Numbered from the stretch's first letter, positions 16,973 to 24,991 are shown. The stretch is 64,000 bases of DNA from Nocardioides sp. Root682 (GCF_001427795.1 NZ_LMHJ01000001.1:109773-173772), one strand, 5' to 3'. Notes: generated by a model not told the origin, from the letters alone. Numbers and translations: made by a program.

Positions 16973-17976
16973 CAGGCTGCCGCCGTCGGGATGTCGAACG
17001 CGGAGTTCAGGCGCAGTGCGGCCACCTTGTCGCCTCGCACCTTCAGTTGTCCTCGCAGCACGCCGGTCACCGCGCTGAGGTGACCGGTCGCCAGGCGCAG
17101 GAAGTCCTGGGCCTCGCAGGTGACAGTCGCATCGCGATCGTCCCGGCCGACGGCATCAGCCGCCTCCCCCGCGAGAACAGTCGCTTGACCGTCTCTGAGT
17201 CGGAGCACGTAACGGTCCACCTCTCCGTCGGGGCGCCCGGTCAACCTGAAGCCGACCGTGATCTGGACGCCTGCTGCCTTTCGGCCGTTCACGTAGGCCG
17301 GCATCCGGTCGAAGATCTCTTCGAGGATGACCGGCCGGAAACCCGAGGCCATGACCGACCGAAGATGGTCGGTGCTGACGCCGGTGAGTGCCCGCGCCAC
17401 CTGCACCGGGTCGATGTCACGGGGGTTGACGGGCTGACCCGTCAGCGGAGTGGCACCATCGACGGCGAAGAGTGCGGCGAGGGCGAGCGTGGCGTCGCTC
17501 GAGCCCTCGAGGTGGAGCGAGTCGCCGAGGTACGCGACGGCCACGTCGAGCTGGCCGGCAACCAGGCGGAGCAACTGGAGCGCGGTGCCCTGCACGACCA
17601 GGTCGCTGCTCATGGCTTCGGGAACGCGCTGCGTCGTACCGCTGTGGAAACGAACGCCGTGCCCGCCCGGAAGGCCGATGGTCTCCCACCGCAGGCTGCA
17701 GTCCATCTCGGCCAACTGCCCGGGGACCGCGAACTCGCCGATGCGACGCATCACACCCTCCACAACGGCGGACCCTCGTCCTGCGTCATGGGTCACAGCG
17801 AGCAGGTCCGCATCGGATGCAGATCGAACCGCGACGATGAGCTCGGCCGCGTCGACGTCGGTGAGGAACCGCAGGAGGTCCTTGGCGGAGGCGTGCTCGA
17901 AGGCACCCATCCTGACGACTCCCATGCCAACCCCTTGCCTTCGATCGCGGGCGAAATCCCGCCAGTCGCGGAGCAT
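16972..17976 (-). CDS. Protein with two SCP2-like lipid-binding domains
   Basis: A 334-residue cytosolic protein at the head of the mce operon. Two segments resemble the SCP2 sterol-carrier fold: a first at about residues 130-195 with TALQLLRLVAGQLDVAVAYL and a second at the C-terminus with DFLRLATGHLSAVTGVLRG and LKVRGDKVAALRLNSAF. SCP2 domains bind acyl chains or sterols in a hydrophobic tunnel. The frame is open to 18042, but ATG at 17976 has AGGAAG seven bases upstream. Coupling to YrbE suggests it receives lipid as it enters the cytoplasm. That role is inference; the domain calls are by eye. Confidence 0.75.
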   Translation of the reverse strand: MLRDWRDFARDRRQGVGMGVVRMGAFEHASAKDLLRFLTDVDAAELIVAVRSASDADLLAVTHDAGRGSAVVEGVMRRIGEFAVPGQLAEMDCSLRWETIGLPGGHGVRFHSGTTQRVPEAMSSDLVVQGTALQLLRLVAGQLDVAVAYLGDSLHLEGSSDATLALAALFAVDGATPLTGQPVNPRDIDPVQVARALTGVSTDHLRSVMASGFRPVILEEIFDRMPAYVNGRKAAGVQITVGFRLTGRPDGEVDRYVLRLRDGQATVLAGEAADAVGRDDRDATVTCEAQDFLRLATGHLSAVTGVLRGQLKVRGDKVAALRLNSAFDIPTAAA

Positions 17977-18007
17977 CGCGACTTCCTGTTGCTCGGTGTA
18001 ACAGATA

Positions 18008-18946
18008 TCACGCAATTTGGTCACGCGTCCTGAGGTGTTCACGTGGAGCCATCCGTGGACCGTGTCGCGGCCGCCTCAAACCAGCCGCGGAGACCAGGAA
18101 GGGGACCCGGCCACGGTGTCCGGGCCAGGCGGCAAGGTACGCGGCGAGTGCGGCGTCGTCGAACTCGGTCCCCGTCAGGGCCCAACCGACGTCCTTCGCC
18201 ACGTGGTAGTCGCCGAACGACACCGCATCCGGGTCGCCGAAGGCCCGCTGGCGCACCTCGGCACTGGTCCACACGCCGATTCCGGGAAGGCTGCGCAGAC
18301 GCCGCTCAGCCTCCTCGCCGGGAAGGTCCACCATTCGCTCGAGCGCTTCGGCGTGTCGGGCCGCCGTGACCACAGCGCGCGACCGGGCAGGGTCGATGTG
18401 GAGCCGCAGCCACTCCCAGGAAGGGATGGTGCGCAGGGTCGCCGCATCGGGTTGGACCATCAACCGGTGGCCGGCACCGGCCCCCGGCGCCGGAGTGCCG
18501 TGACGGCGTACCAGTGCCCGGAAGCCGGCGAAGGCCTCCTGTCCGGTGACCTTCTGCTCGATGATCGCCGGGACGACGGCCTCCAGGACCCGCCCGGTCC
18601 GCCCCAGTCGCAGGTGCGGGTGGCGGCGGCGCGCGTCCACCAGCACCGGATGTCGCGCCACGAAGCCGGTCCAGTCGTCGAGATCACCCAGCAGTGCGGG
18701 CACCTGGGCCAGCGCCCAGGTGCTGCCCTCGCCCCATGCCCGAACCTCGACTCCGCCGTCTGCACGCTGGCTCGAGATCGCCAGGCTGACCGGACCCTCG
18801 GGGGTGCGACTCGCTCGCCAGTGCCACCCGTCCACGTCCAGGAGGAGCGTGGGGTCGCCACCGCCGCGACGCTGCTGGCGAAGCAACGCGGCGACCGGGA
18901 CCGGTCGTGCCGGGTGCCACACACGGACTCCGTCCGGGGAGGTCAT
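18008..18946 (-). CDS. DNA-3-methyladenine glycosylase II-like protein (HhH-GPD)
   Basis: A 312-residue base-excision glycosylase of the AlkA type, removing alkylated purines from DNA. The helix-hairpin-helix GPD motif is seen as LRSLPGIGVWTSAEVRQRAFG, followed by DAVSFGDYHVAK, where the aspartate of GDY matches the catalytic residue of AlkA. The N-terminal part has the variable fold usual for actinobacterial members. ATG at 18946 is probably leaderless, with TACAGT six bases upstream. It ends 31 bases before the mce operon start and is divergent from a TetR gene; no regulatory link is evident. Confidence 0.85.
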   Translation of the reverse strand: MTSPDGVRVWHPARPVPVAALLRQQRRGGGDPTLLLDVDGWHWRASRTPEGPVSLAISSQRADGGVEVRAWGEGSTWALAQVPALLGDLDDWTGFVARHPVLVDARRRHPHLRLGRTGRVLEAVVPAIIEQKVTGQEAFAGFRALVRRHGTPAPGAGAGHRLMVQPDAATLRTIPSWEWLRLHIDPARSRAVVTAARHAEALERMVDLPGEEAERRLRSLPGIGVWTSAEVRQRAFGDPDAVSFGDYHVAKDVGWALTGTEFDDAALAAYLAAWPGHRGRVPFLVSAAGLRRPRHGPRMAPREHLRTRDQIA

Positions 18947-18952
18947 CGCAGC

Positions 18953-18958
18953 ACTGTA
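18953..18958 (-). promoter_or_regulatory. -10 box of leaderless glycosylase gene
   Basis: Minus-strand TACAGT, six bases, then ATG at 18946. No ribosome binding site is present. Confidence 0.55.
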
Positions 18959-19031
18959 AGGCCATTCGCGAGTGCCTCGCAGGCGTTGCTGGTCGCGGGA
19001 TCGGGTGCCCGACGACTACGCTCTCTCACAA

Positions 19032-19043
19032 AGGTACGAACCT
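19032..19043. promoter_or_regulatory. Small inverted repeat upstream of TetR gene
   Basis: AGGT-ACGA-ACCT forms a 4-base inverted repeat with a 4-base spacer, 33 bases before the chosen start of the TetR regulator. It could be part of an autoregulatory operator, but it is short and unsupported by a second copy. Confidence 0.3.
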
Positions 19044-19076
19044 GTTTCGCCACCACCTCACGCTCCCGGAGGGCAG

Positions 19077-19685
19077 TTGACCATCGACGCGACCCGCAGC
19101 CGCCGCGGCCGGCTCGACCAGGAGGCCGTGCTCCAGGCAGCGGAGGCGCTCGTCGATCGCGACGGGTACGACGCCCTCACGATGACCTCGCTCGCAGCCG
19201 AGCTCGAGGCGCGTGTCTCCTCGCTCTACAACCACGTGACCAACCTCGAGGACCTGCGGGCCCTCGTCCAGGTGCGGGCGATGCGGATGCTCGGCGAGCA
19301 CGTGCGCGCTGCGGCCATGGGCCACGCCGGCGCCGACGGGCTGCGCGCCCTCAGCCACGAGCTGCGCGTCTTCGCGCGCACCCATCCGCAGCGCTACGCG
19401 GCGCTGACCCGTCCCCCGATCGACCGCGAAGGCTTCTACGCCGCCGCGCTCGAGGCGATCGAGGCGCTCGCCGTGATGGTGCGCTCGGCGGGCCTGCCCG
19501 AGGACCGCCTGATCCAGACGGGCATGGCCCTGTTCGCCGCACTGCACGGCTTCGTCTCGCTCGAGGTCGCCGGTTACTTCGGCGACCTGTCCCTCACCAG
19601 TGCCTCCGACGTGAGCCTCGACGAGGTCTACGAGCAGGTCATCCAGGGCGCCGTGTCCGCCGCGGTCCTCGAGGCCACTCACTGA
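19077..19685 (+). CDS. TetR family transcriptional regulator
   Basis: A 202-residue regulator with a TetR N-terminal helix-turn-helix (about residues 9-55; EAVLQAAEALVDRDG, MTSLAAELE, and SSLYNHVTNLEDLRALV) and a C-terminal ligand-binding domain of the TetR_C type containing HELRVFARTHPQRYAAL. The frame is open to 18972, but TTG at 19077 follows GGAGGG closely and gives the normal N-terminal length. GTG at 19005 is an alternative. A ligase gene follows 12 bases downstream, so the two are probably co-transcribed. The ligand and targets are unknown. Confidence 0.85.
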   Translation: MTIDATRSRRGRLDQEAVLQAAEALVDRDGYDALTMTSLAAELEARVSSLYNHVTNLEDLRALVQVRAMRMLGEHVRAAAMGHAGADGLRALSHELRVFARTHPQRYAALTRPPIDREGFYAAALEAIEALAVMVRSAGLPEDRLIQTGMALFAALHGFVSLEVAGYFGDLSLTSASDVSLDEVYEQVIQGAVSAAVLEATH

Positions 19686-19697
19686 TCGGACGGCGCT

Positions 19698-21224
19698 GTG
19701 CTGCTGCTCGATCTCGTCGACGTCTCGGCCGCGGTTGCCGCGACCCGGTCCCGCAGGGACAAGACCCGCTTCCTCGCTGACCTGCTGGCCGCCGCCACCC
19801 CTGAAGAGCGCCCGCTCGTCGCGCACTACCTGAGCGGGCGCCTGCGCCAGCGTCGTACCGGACTCGGCTGGCGCAGCCTCCAGACGCTGCCCTCCCCCGC
19901 CGCCGCGGCGTCGCTGGAGGTGGGCCGGGTCGACGCGGCCTTCGCCGCGATGTCCGAGCTCGGAGGTGCGGGATCGCAGGGCGCCCGGGCCGCCCTGGTG
20001 CACGACCTGTTCGCCGCCGCGACCGCGCCCGAGCAGGACTGGCTGAGGGCCGTCGCCGTCGGCGAGGTCCGTCAGGGTGCACTGGAGGCGGTCGTCACGG
20101 ACGCCATCGCCCTGGCTGCTGGCGTTCCCCTTGCCGCCGTACGACGGGCCGCCATGCTGGCCGGCGGAGCGACGTACATCGTCGACGCGGCCTTCGACGG
20201 ACCCGAGGCCCTCGCGGCCGTGGGATTGAGCGTCGGCCGACCGGTGCTGCCGATGCTGGCCTCCTCGGCGCCGGACGTCGCTGCGGCCATCGAGAAGGCC
20301 GCAGCGACCGGCGCGGCGTTCGGCGTCGACGCGAAGCTCGACGGGATCCGGATCCAGGTGCATCGCGACGGTGACGACGTGCTGGTCGCGACCCGCAGCC
20401 TCGACGACATCACCAGCCGGCTGCCGGAGGTCGTCGCGATCGTCAGGGCGCTGCCGGCTCGCAGCCTGGTGCTCGACGGCGAGGCGCTCACGCTGGAACA
20501 CGACGGCCGCCCGCGCCCGTTCCAGGAGACGGCGTCACGGACAGCCACCCAGGGCGAGGGTGACGGCGACGGCACCGTGGTGGCGCCGTACTTCTTCGAC
20601 CTGCTGCACCTCGACGGCACCGATCTCCTCGACCAGCCGGCGACCGAACGCTGGGCGGCGCTCGAACAACTCGTGCCCGAGCAACACCGGGTACGCCGGT
20701 GGGTCGGCGCCGATCCGGCTGAGGCCCAGGCCTTCGCGGCCGCTGCACTGGCCGAGGGCCACGAGGGCGTCGTCGTCAAGGCCGCCTCGGCGCCGTACGA
20801 CGCCGGACGACGCGGCGCGGCCTGGATCAAGGTGAAACCGGTCCACACGCTCGACCTCGTGGTGCTCGCGGTCGAGCGCGGCTCCGGGCGGCGCAAGGGC
20901 TGGCTCTCCAACATCCACCTCGGTGCGCGCGATTCCTCGCAGCCCGGCGGCTTCGTGATGCTGGGCAAGACGTTCAAGGGAATGACCGACGAGATGCTGC
21001 GCTGGCAGACCGAGCGATTCGGCGAGCTCGCCGTCGACGACAACGGCTGGGTGGTCACCGTCCGCCCGGAGCAGGTCGTCGAGATCGCCTTCGACGGCCT
21101 GCAGCGATCGACGCGCTACCCCGGCGGTCTGGCGCTCCGCTTCGCTCGCGTCGTCCGCTATCGCGACGACAAGTCGGCCGACGAGGCCGACACGATCGAC
21201 GACGTCAGGGCCTTCCTCACCTGA
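19698..21224 (+). CDS. ATP-dependent DNA ligase (LigB-like)
   Basis: A 508-residue ATP-dependent ligase with the three-domain plan of the archaeal and actinobacterial LigB group: N-terminal DNA-binding domain (1-200), adenylation domain with the nucleotidyl-transferase lysine in DAKLDGIRIQVHRDG (about residue 214), later motifs SLVLDGEAL, YFFDLLHLDG, EGVVVKA and WIKVKP, then an OB-fold domain. It seals nicks using ATP rather than the NAD used by the essential LigA. GTG at 19698 starts a canonical LLLLDLV-like N-terminus. It lies directly behind a TetR gene. No Ku or polymerase partner is nearby, so a role in end joining is not indicated. Confidence 0.93.
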   Translation: MLLLDLVDVSAAVAATRSRRDKTRFLADLLAAATPEERPLVAHYLSGRLRQRRTGLGWRSLQTLPSPAAAASLEVGRVDAAFAAMSELGGAGSQGARAALVHDLFAAATAPEQDWLRAVAVGEVRQGALEAVVTDAIALAAGVPLAAVRRAAMLAGGATYIVDAAFDGPEALAAVGLSVGRPVLPMLASSAPDVAAAIEKAAATGAAFGVDAKLDGIRIQVHRDGDDVLVATRSLDDITSRLPEVVAIVRALPARSLVLDGEALTLEHDGRPRPFQETASRTATQGEGDGDGTVVAPYFFDLLHLDGTDLLDQPATERWAALEQLVPEQHRVRRWVGADPAEAQAFAAAALAEGHEGVVVKAASAPYDAGRRGAAWIKVKPVHTLDLVVLAVERGSGRRKGWLSNIHLGARDSSQPGGFVMLGKTFKGMTDEMLRWQTERFGELAVDDNGWVVTVRPEQVVEIAFDGLQRSTRYPGGLALRFARVVRYRDDKSADEADTIDDVRAFLT

Positions 21225-21239
21225 GTGCAGCCGGCCCGG

Positions 21240-22412
21240 TCAGAAGCCGGCGGACGCGCCCGACGAGGAGTAGGAGAACTTCCCGCACGCGGCGACGACC
21301 TTCTGCGCGCCGGGGACTTCGTCCTGGTTGAACGCCGGCCCTTCGCCAATGCCCTCGAGGCCCTTCGCCAGCTCTCCTGACGTGATGAAGTCGTTGGCCG
21401 CCGCCTGCGCGCTGCTGACCAGTGCACTGAACTCCGCGTTGAACTGCACACGCGCCACCTCGGCGGCGCTCAACGCTCCGGCCGCCGCGTCAACCCTGGC
21501 CGCCGTTCCGGCGGTGACGCCGGACGCCGCCATGCCACGCGCCCTCTGCATGGCGCCGGGCACGGACTTGAGGACCTTGGCCGCTGCCGCGATACCGGGC
21601 GAGGCCCTCGTCAGCTCGGCGAGCGGCGCCTTGATGCCCCGGTAGCGGTCGGACATCACCTTGTACTCCGCGTCGTCGAAGGCCTGCGACGCCGCCTTCT
21701 CCGCCGCCTTGGCCTCATCCATCGCCTTGGTGATCATGGCTTTGATGACGTTGAGGTCACGCGCGTCGTCCAGGGCTGCGATCTTGGCCTTCAACGAGAC
21801 CTCGAACGCCTCCTTGGCCTTGCGCTTGGCGATCTCCACATGTCCGAGCTCGTGCTGCTTGAGCATCTCGACCTTGGCGGCGTCGTAGTCCGAGGGCAGC
21901 TCGACCAGGAACGCGAGCTCGTAGGACAGCTTGAGGACGGACAGGTCGTTTGCCATGTACACGCCGTTGAACTCCCAGTTCGGCGTCGTCCACGCCGCCA
22001 CGTTGTGACCGCCCTTCTTGATGGCGATCTCGGCCGACTTGGTCATGGCGTACGTCGGTTCCACCGACCTCCCCGTGACCTGGATCGAGTCGGGCTTCTT
22101 CTTGTCCTGGTCGCGTTGGACCGTCGGTGTCCCGACGATCCGTTGGACGGCCCTGTTGCCGGCCGTCCGCTGGAGCGCGAGCATCCGCTTCGGCGTCATC
22201 GAGGGGTTCGGATCGCCGGCGGCGGCGAGCCCGGAGTGCCCGCGCAGGCCCACCTCGACGTCGGGACCGGGCGTCGCCAACACCTCCGGGACGGTCTCCG
22301 GGCCGTGGGCGCGCTCGGGTGCTGCCACCTTGCTGTCCTGTTCGACCCCCATCGGCGGAGCGTACTCCTGACCGGGGATCCGGATCCGGCGCTGAGGTGG
22401 CTCAGCGACCAT
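21240..22412 (-). CDS. Putative secreted HELGH metallopeptidase-like protein with eCIS-type leader
   Basis: A 390-residue protein with no firm family match by eye. The first 100 residues are Pro/Gly-rich and contain LALQRTAGNRAVQRIV (78-93), a motif I know from N-termini of actinobacterial proteins linked to extracellular contractile injection systems and DUF4157. Residues 140-200 hold WTTPNWEFNGVY, LPSDYDAAKVEMLKQ and HELGHVEIAK, resembling DUF922-type putative zinc peptidases (zinc ligands H187 and H191). An Ala/Lys-rich helical half follows. No signal peptide is seen. ATG at 22412 overlaps the upstream zinc-ribbon gene by 11 bases. It may be an exported toxin or effector; this is inference. 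Confidence 0.6.
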   Translation of the reverse strand: MVAEPPQRRIRIPGQEYAPPMGVEQDSKVAAPERAHGPETVPEVLATPGPDVEVGLRGHSGLAAAGDPNPSMTPKRMLALQRTAGNRAVQRIVGTPTVQRDQDKKKPDSIQVTGRSVEPTYAMTKSAEIAIKKGGHNVAAWTTPNWEFNGVYMANDLSVLKLSYELAFLVELPSDYDAAKVEMLKQHELGHVEIAKRKAKEAFEVSLKAKIAALDDARDLNVIKAMITKAMDEAKAAEKAASQAFDDAEYKVMSDRYRGIKAPLAELTRASPGIAAAAKVLKSVPGAMQRARGMAASGVTAGTAARVDAAAGALSAAEVARVQFNAEFSALVSSAQAAANDFITSGELAKGLEGIGEGPAFNQDEVPGAQKVVAACGKFSYSSSGASAGF

Positions 22413-22755
22413 CCAGGCCGACGCGAACGCCGAGTGCGATCACTCCGACGAGCCACAGTGTGGACGCCAGGAACAGGAGAAGCGCGGCGACGACAGCGCC
22501 TGCACCTTCTCCGCCCGAGCCCGCCTGAATCAGGCCTCCGGCGGCAGCGGTCACGAGGCCGCCGACGATGAAGGCCACCGGTTCGGGCGCCCCGGACGAT
22601 CCCGAGGAACCGGACGCCGGGGGCGACGCGGCGGGCACCGACAACGGGCCGGTGTCGCCGGGCTTTCTCGTCCGGACCTTGGCCTTGCAGTCCGGGCAGA
22701 AGAGGGCGTAGGAGTCGGTCACCGGATGTCCGTTGTCGCACAGGAGGAGAGACAC
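22402..22755 (-). CDS. Small zinc-ribbon membrane protein
   Basis: A 117-residue protein: an N-terminal ribbon with CDNGH and CPDCK (a Cys/His-Cys-Cys zinc site, residues about 6-26), a Ser/Pro/Gly linker (about 38-55), and two hydrophobic segments (about 58-77 and 85-108). I do not recognise a named family. The frame extends upstream to 23166, but that region is antisense to the TetR gene; GTG at 22755 places the ribbon at the N-terminus. CATGTT six bases upstream could be a weak -10. Its 3' end overlaps the putative peptidase gene by 11 bases, so the two should be co-translated. Confidence 0.6.
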   Translation of the reverse strand: MSLLLCDNGHPVTDSYALFCPDCKAKVRTRKPGDTGPLSVPAASPPASGSSGSSGAPEPVAFIVGGLVTAAAGGLIQAGSGGEGAGAVVAALLLFLASTLWLVGVIALGVRVGLDGR

Positions 22756-22794
22756 GCCGACAACATGCCACAAGGACGACACCGTCACACATGT

Positions 22795-22811
22795 TGCAAC
22801 ACCGAGTTGCA
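22795..22811. promoter_or_regulatory. Inverted-repeat operator for divergent TetR gene
   Basis: TGCAAC-ACCGA-GTTGCA is a perfect 6-base inverted repeat with a 5-base spacer. It covers the likely -35 (TTGCAA, 22794-22799) of the downstream TetR gene. It lies between the TetR gene and the divergent zinc-ribbon/peptidase pair and could control both. Confidence 0.6.
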
Positions 22812-22818
22812 CACGCCG

Positions 22819-22824
22819 TACACT
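22819..22824 (+). promoter_or_regulatory. -10 box of leaderless TetR gene
   Basis: TACACT, six bases, then ATG at 22831. The -35 candidate TTGCAA is 19 bases upstream and overlaps the inverted repeat. Confidence 0.55.
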
Positions 22825-22830
22825 CTGGAC

Positions 22831-23532
22831 ATGGCGACCACCGCACCCCCGAGCGACGGCCGACGCAAGGCAGCGGCTGCGCGCCGTCGGGCGCGCGAGG
22901 CGGACATCATCGCCGCGACCCGCGAGCTCTTCGACTCCAAAGGAGTTCGCGACGCGCAGATCGAGGAGATCGCGAGTGCGGTCGGAATCAACCGCGCGAT
23001 CGTCTATCGACACTTCACGGGCAAGGAGGAGCTCTTCTCCCTGACCCTGGTCGGGTATCTCGACGAGCTGCGCGAGGCGATGATTGCTGCCGCAGGCGCA
23101 GCCACGACACATCCCGACCGGCTCGCCGCCATCGTCGGCGCCTTCGTTGACTACGGCGTCGCACATCCGGCGTTCGTGGACTGCGCGCAGTCGCTGATGA
23201 CCCGACCCGCGGGCGAGCTCTTCGACGACCTGTCCGAGAGTGCGCTCCTACGGCTCGGCCGCGGCATGACGTCCTGCCTCACCATCTTCTCCGACGCTCT
23301 CGGCGACGGCGCGGAGTCTGGTGACTTCACCCTCACCGAGGACCCGGTCCTGCTGGCCAACACGCTCTACGCCAGCGGCCTGGGCGCCCTGCACCTGGCC
23401 CGCCTCGGCATCCTGGTCAGCGAGGTCGCACCGGGGATCCCGCGGATCAAGGAGGTCTCGGCCGCTCAGGTGCGCTCCTACATGGTGACCTCGGCGCTCG
23501 CCCTGGTCTCGTCCCATCGCGCAACGGCCTGA
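22831..23532 (+). CDS. TetR/AcrR family transcriptional regulator
   Basis: A 233-residue regulator. The HTH domain (about residues 18-65) reads READIIAATRELFDSKGVRD, IEEIASAVGINRAIVYRHFTGKEELF, a very typical TetR_N. The C-terminal domain is the all-helical ligand-binding type, with AFVDYGVAHPAFVDCAQSLM. I chose ATG at 22831 over the longer frame because TACACT sits six bases upstream and the HTH then begins at the usual distance. It probably represses itself through the inverted repeat at 22795-22811 and may also control the divergent zinc-ribbon/peptidase pair. It converges on fadA2 across a strong hairpin. Confidence 0.92.
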   Translation: MATTAPPSDGRRKAAAARRRAREADIIAATRELFDSKGVRDAQIEEIASAVGINRAIVYRHFTGKEELFSLTLVGYLDELREAMIAAAGAATTHPDRLAAIVGAFVDYGVAHPAFVDCAQSLMTRPAGELFDDLSESALLRLGRGMTSCLTIFSDALGDGAESGDFTLTEDPVLLANTLYASGLGALHLARLGILVSEVAPGIPRIKEVSAAQVRSYMVTSALALVSSHRATA

Positions 23533-23567
23533 GGGAATCCGCGAGCACGTCGCCGACGACAGACGCA

Positions 23568-23600
23568 ACGACCCGCCACGGATGATCCGTGGCGGGTCGT
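23568..23600. terminator. Bidirectional hairpin terminator
   Basis: A 16-base perfect inverted repeat (ACGACCCGCCACGGAT, one central base, then its complement) between the convergent TetR and fadA2 genes. It has no T-tract. Very short loops with long stems are common intrinsic terminators in GC-rich actinobacteria. Confidence 0.75.
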
Positions 23601-23620
23601 CGTGCGTAGCGGGTGTGAGC

Positions 23621-24901
23621 TCAGCGCTCCATGATCGCGACGACGCCCTGACCGCCGGCCGCACAGACCGAGATCAGTGCCCGGCCGCCACCGTTGGCCT
23701 TGAGCAGCTTCGCGGTGTTGGCGACGATCCGGCCGCCGGTGGCCGAGAACGGGTGGCCGGCCGCCAGCGAGGAACCCTTGACGTTGAGCTTGCTGCGGTC
23801 GATCGCACCCAGCGGCGCGTCAAGGCCGAGGCGCTCCTTGCAGAACACCGGGCTCTCCCAGGCAGCAAGGGTCGAGAGGACCTGCGAGGCGAACGCCTCG
23901 TGGATCTCGTAGAAGTCGAAGTCCTGCAGGGTCAGGCCGTTGCGCTCGAGCATCCGCGGGACGGCGTACGCCGGAGCCATCAGCAGGCCCTCGGCGCCGT
24001 TCACGAAGTCGACAGCAGCCACCTCGGAGTCGACGAAGTACGCGAGCACCTCGAGGCCGTGCTCCTTGGCCCACTCGTCCGAACCGAGCAGTACGGCGGA
24101 GGCGCCGTCGGTCAGCGGGGTCGAGTTGGCGGCCGTCATGGTCGCGGCCTCGCCCTTGCCGAAGACCGGCTTGAGGGTCGCGAGCTTCTCCAGCGAGGAG
24201 TCGCCGCGCAGGTTGTTGTCGCGTTCGAGCCCACGGAACGGCGTGATCAGGTCGTCCTGCCAGCCTTCGTCGTACGACGCCGCGAGGTTGTGGTGCGAGG
24301 TGACGGCCAGGACGTCCTGGTCCTCACGGGCGATCTGCCACTCCAGCGCCGTCAGCGCCTGGTGCTCGCCCATGGAGAGCCGGGTGCGCGGCTCGCCGTT
24401 CGACGGGACCGCGAGGCCCACGTCGCCGGGACGGATGGTGGCGAGGATCGCGAGGCGGTCCTTGGCAGTGCGCGCGTTGTTGAGCTTGATCAGCTTCTTG
24501 CGCAGCTTCTCCGAGATCGCGATCGGCGCGTCCGACGTGGTGTCGACACCGCCGCCGATGCCCGAGTCGATCTGGCCCAGCTTGATCTTGTTGGCGATGT
24601 AGTTGATCGCCTGGAGGCCGGTGCCACACGCCTGCTGGAGGTCGATGGCAGCGGTCTCGGGGGCGAGGCGGGTGCTGAGGACCGACTCGCGCACGAGGTT
24701 GAAGTCGCGGCTGTGCTTGAGCACGGCGCCGCCGGCGACCTCGCCGATACGCTCACCCTCGAGGCCGAACCTGGCGACGAGACCGTCGAGCGCGGCGGTC
24801 AGCATCTCCTGGTTGGAAGCGGTGGCGTACGCGCCATTGGACCGGGCGAAGGGAATGCGGTTACCGCCGATGACGGCAGCCCGACGAACTGTGTTGGCCA
24901 T
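23621..24901 (-). CDS. fadA2: Acetyl-CoA acyltransferase (thiolase), FadA2/FadI-like
   Basis: Thiolase of 426 residues that cleaves or condenses 3-ketoacyl-CoA in fatty-acid or steroid side-chain degradation. Active-site cysteine 92 is in QQACGTGLQAI; the histidine is in GHPFSATGGRIVAN, and the second cysteine in CAAGGQGVVAIMER at the C-terminus. ATG at 24901 is preceded by AGGATAGGA. It is divergent from a FabG4-like reductase and an HtdX-like hydratase, the arrangement I recall for Rv0243 (fadA2), Rv0242c (fabG4) and Rv0241c (htdX) in M. tuberculosis. Direct repeats in the shared 166-base promoter region may coordinate the two sides. Confidence 0.92.
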   Translation of the reverse strand: MANTVRRAAVIGGNRIPFARSNGAYATASNQEMLTAALDGLVARFGLEGERIGEVAGGAVLKHSRDFNLVRESVLSTRLAPETAAIDLQQACGTGLQAINYIANKIKLGQIDSGIGGGVDTTSDAPIAISEKLRKKLIKLNNARTAKDRLAILATIRPGDVGLAVPSNGEPRTRLSMGEHQALTALEWQIAREDQDVLAVTSHHNLAASYDEGWQDDLITPFRGLERDNNLRGDSSLEKLATLKPVFGKGEAATMTAANSTPLTDGASAVLLGSDEWAKEHGLEVLAYFVDSEVAAVDFVNGAEGLLMAPAYAVPRMLERNGLTLQDFDFYEIHEAFASQVLSTLAAWESPVFCKERLGLDAPLGAIDRSKLNVKGSSLAAGHPFSATGGRIVANTAKLLKANGGGRALISVCAAGGQGVVAIMER

Positions 24902-24972
24902 GTTTCCTATCCTCACGCGCAGGGCCCCTCAAGAGAACGATTTGAGTGGCAGATCACGAAATGTGGACTCAG

Positions 24973-24991
24973 AGTTACACATCTAGTTACA
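24973..24991. promoter_or_regulatory. Direct repeats in the fadA2/fabG4 divergent promoter
   Basis: AGTTACA occurs twice (24973-24979 and 24985-24991) with a 12-base period, about one helical turn apart, followed by the palindrome ACATATGT. This is unusually AT-rich for the window and lies between two divergent lipid-metabolism genes. It could be a regulator site or paired -10 regions. Confidence 0.4.

Noticed and set aside
18000..18042. Promoter for the second mce operon in the gap upstream of the SCP2 gene
   Set aside because: GTGACC and TTACAC are 17 bases apart on the minus strand, but both match the consensus poorly, and the leading codons of the longer frame overlap them.
21225..21251. 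Weak hairpin (GCCGGC arms) between the ligase gene and the putative peptidase gene
   Set aside because: Six-base arms in very GC-rich DNA are expected by chance; not strong enough to call a terminator.
24930..24950. Possible second KstR-like box near fadA2 (around GAGAACGATTTGAG)
   Set aside because: It has AAC but not GTT at the second half-site and lacks the flanking T and A, so it does not meet the consensus.
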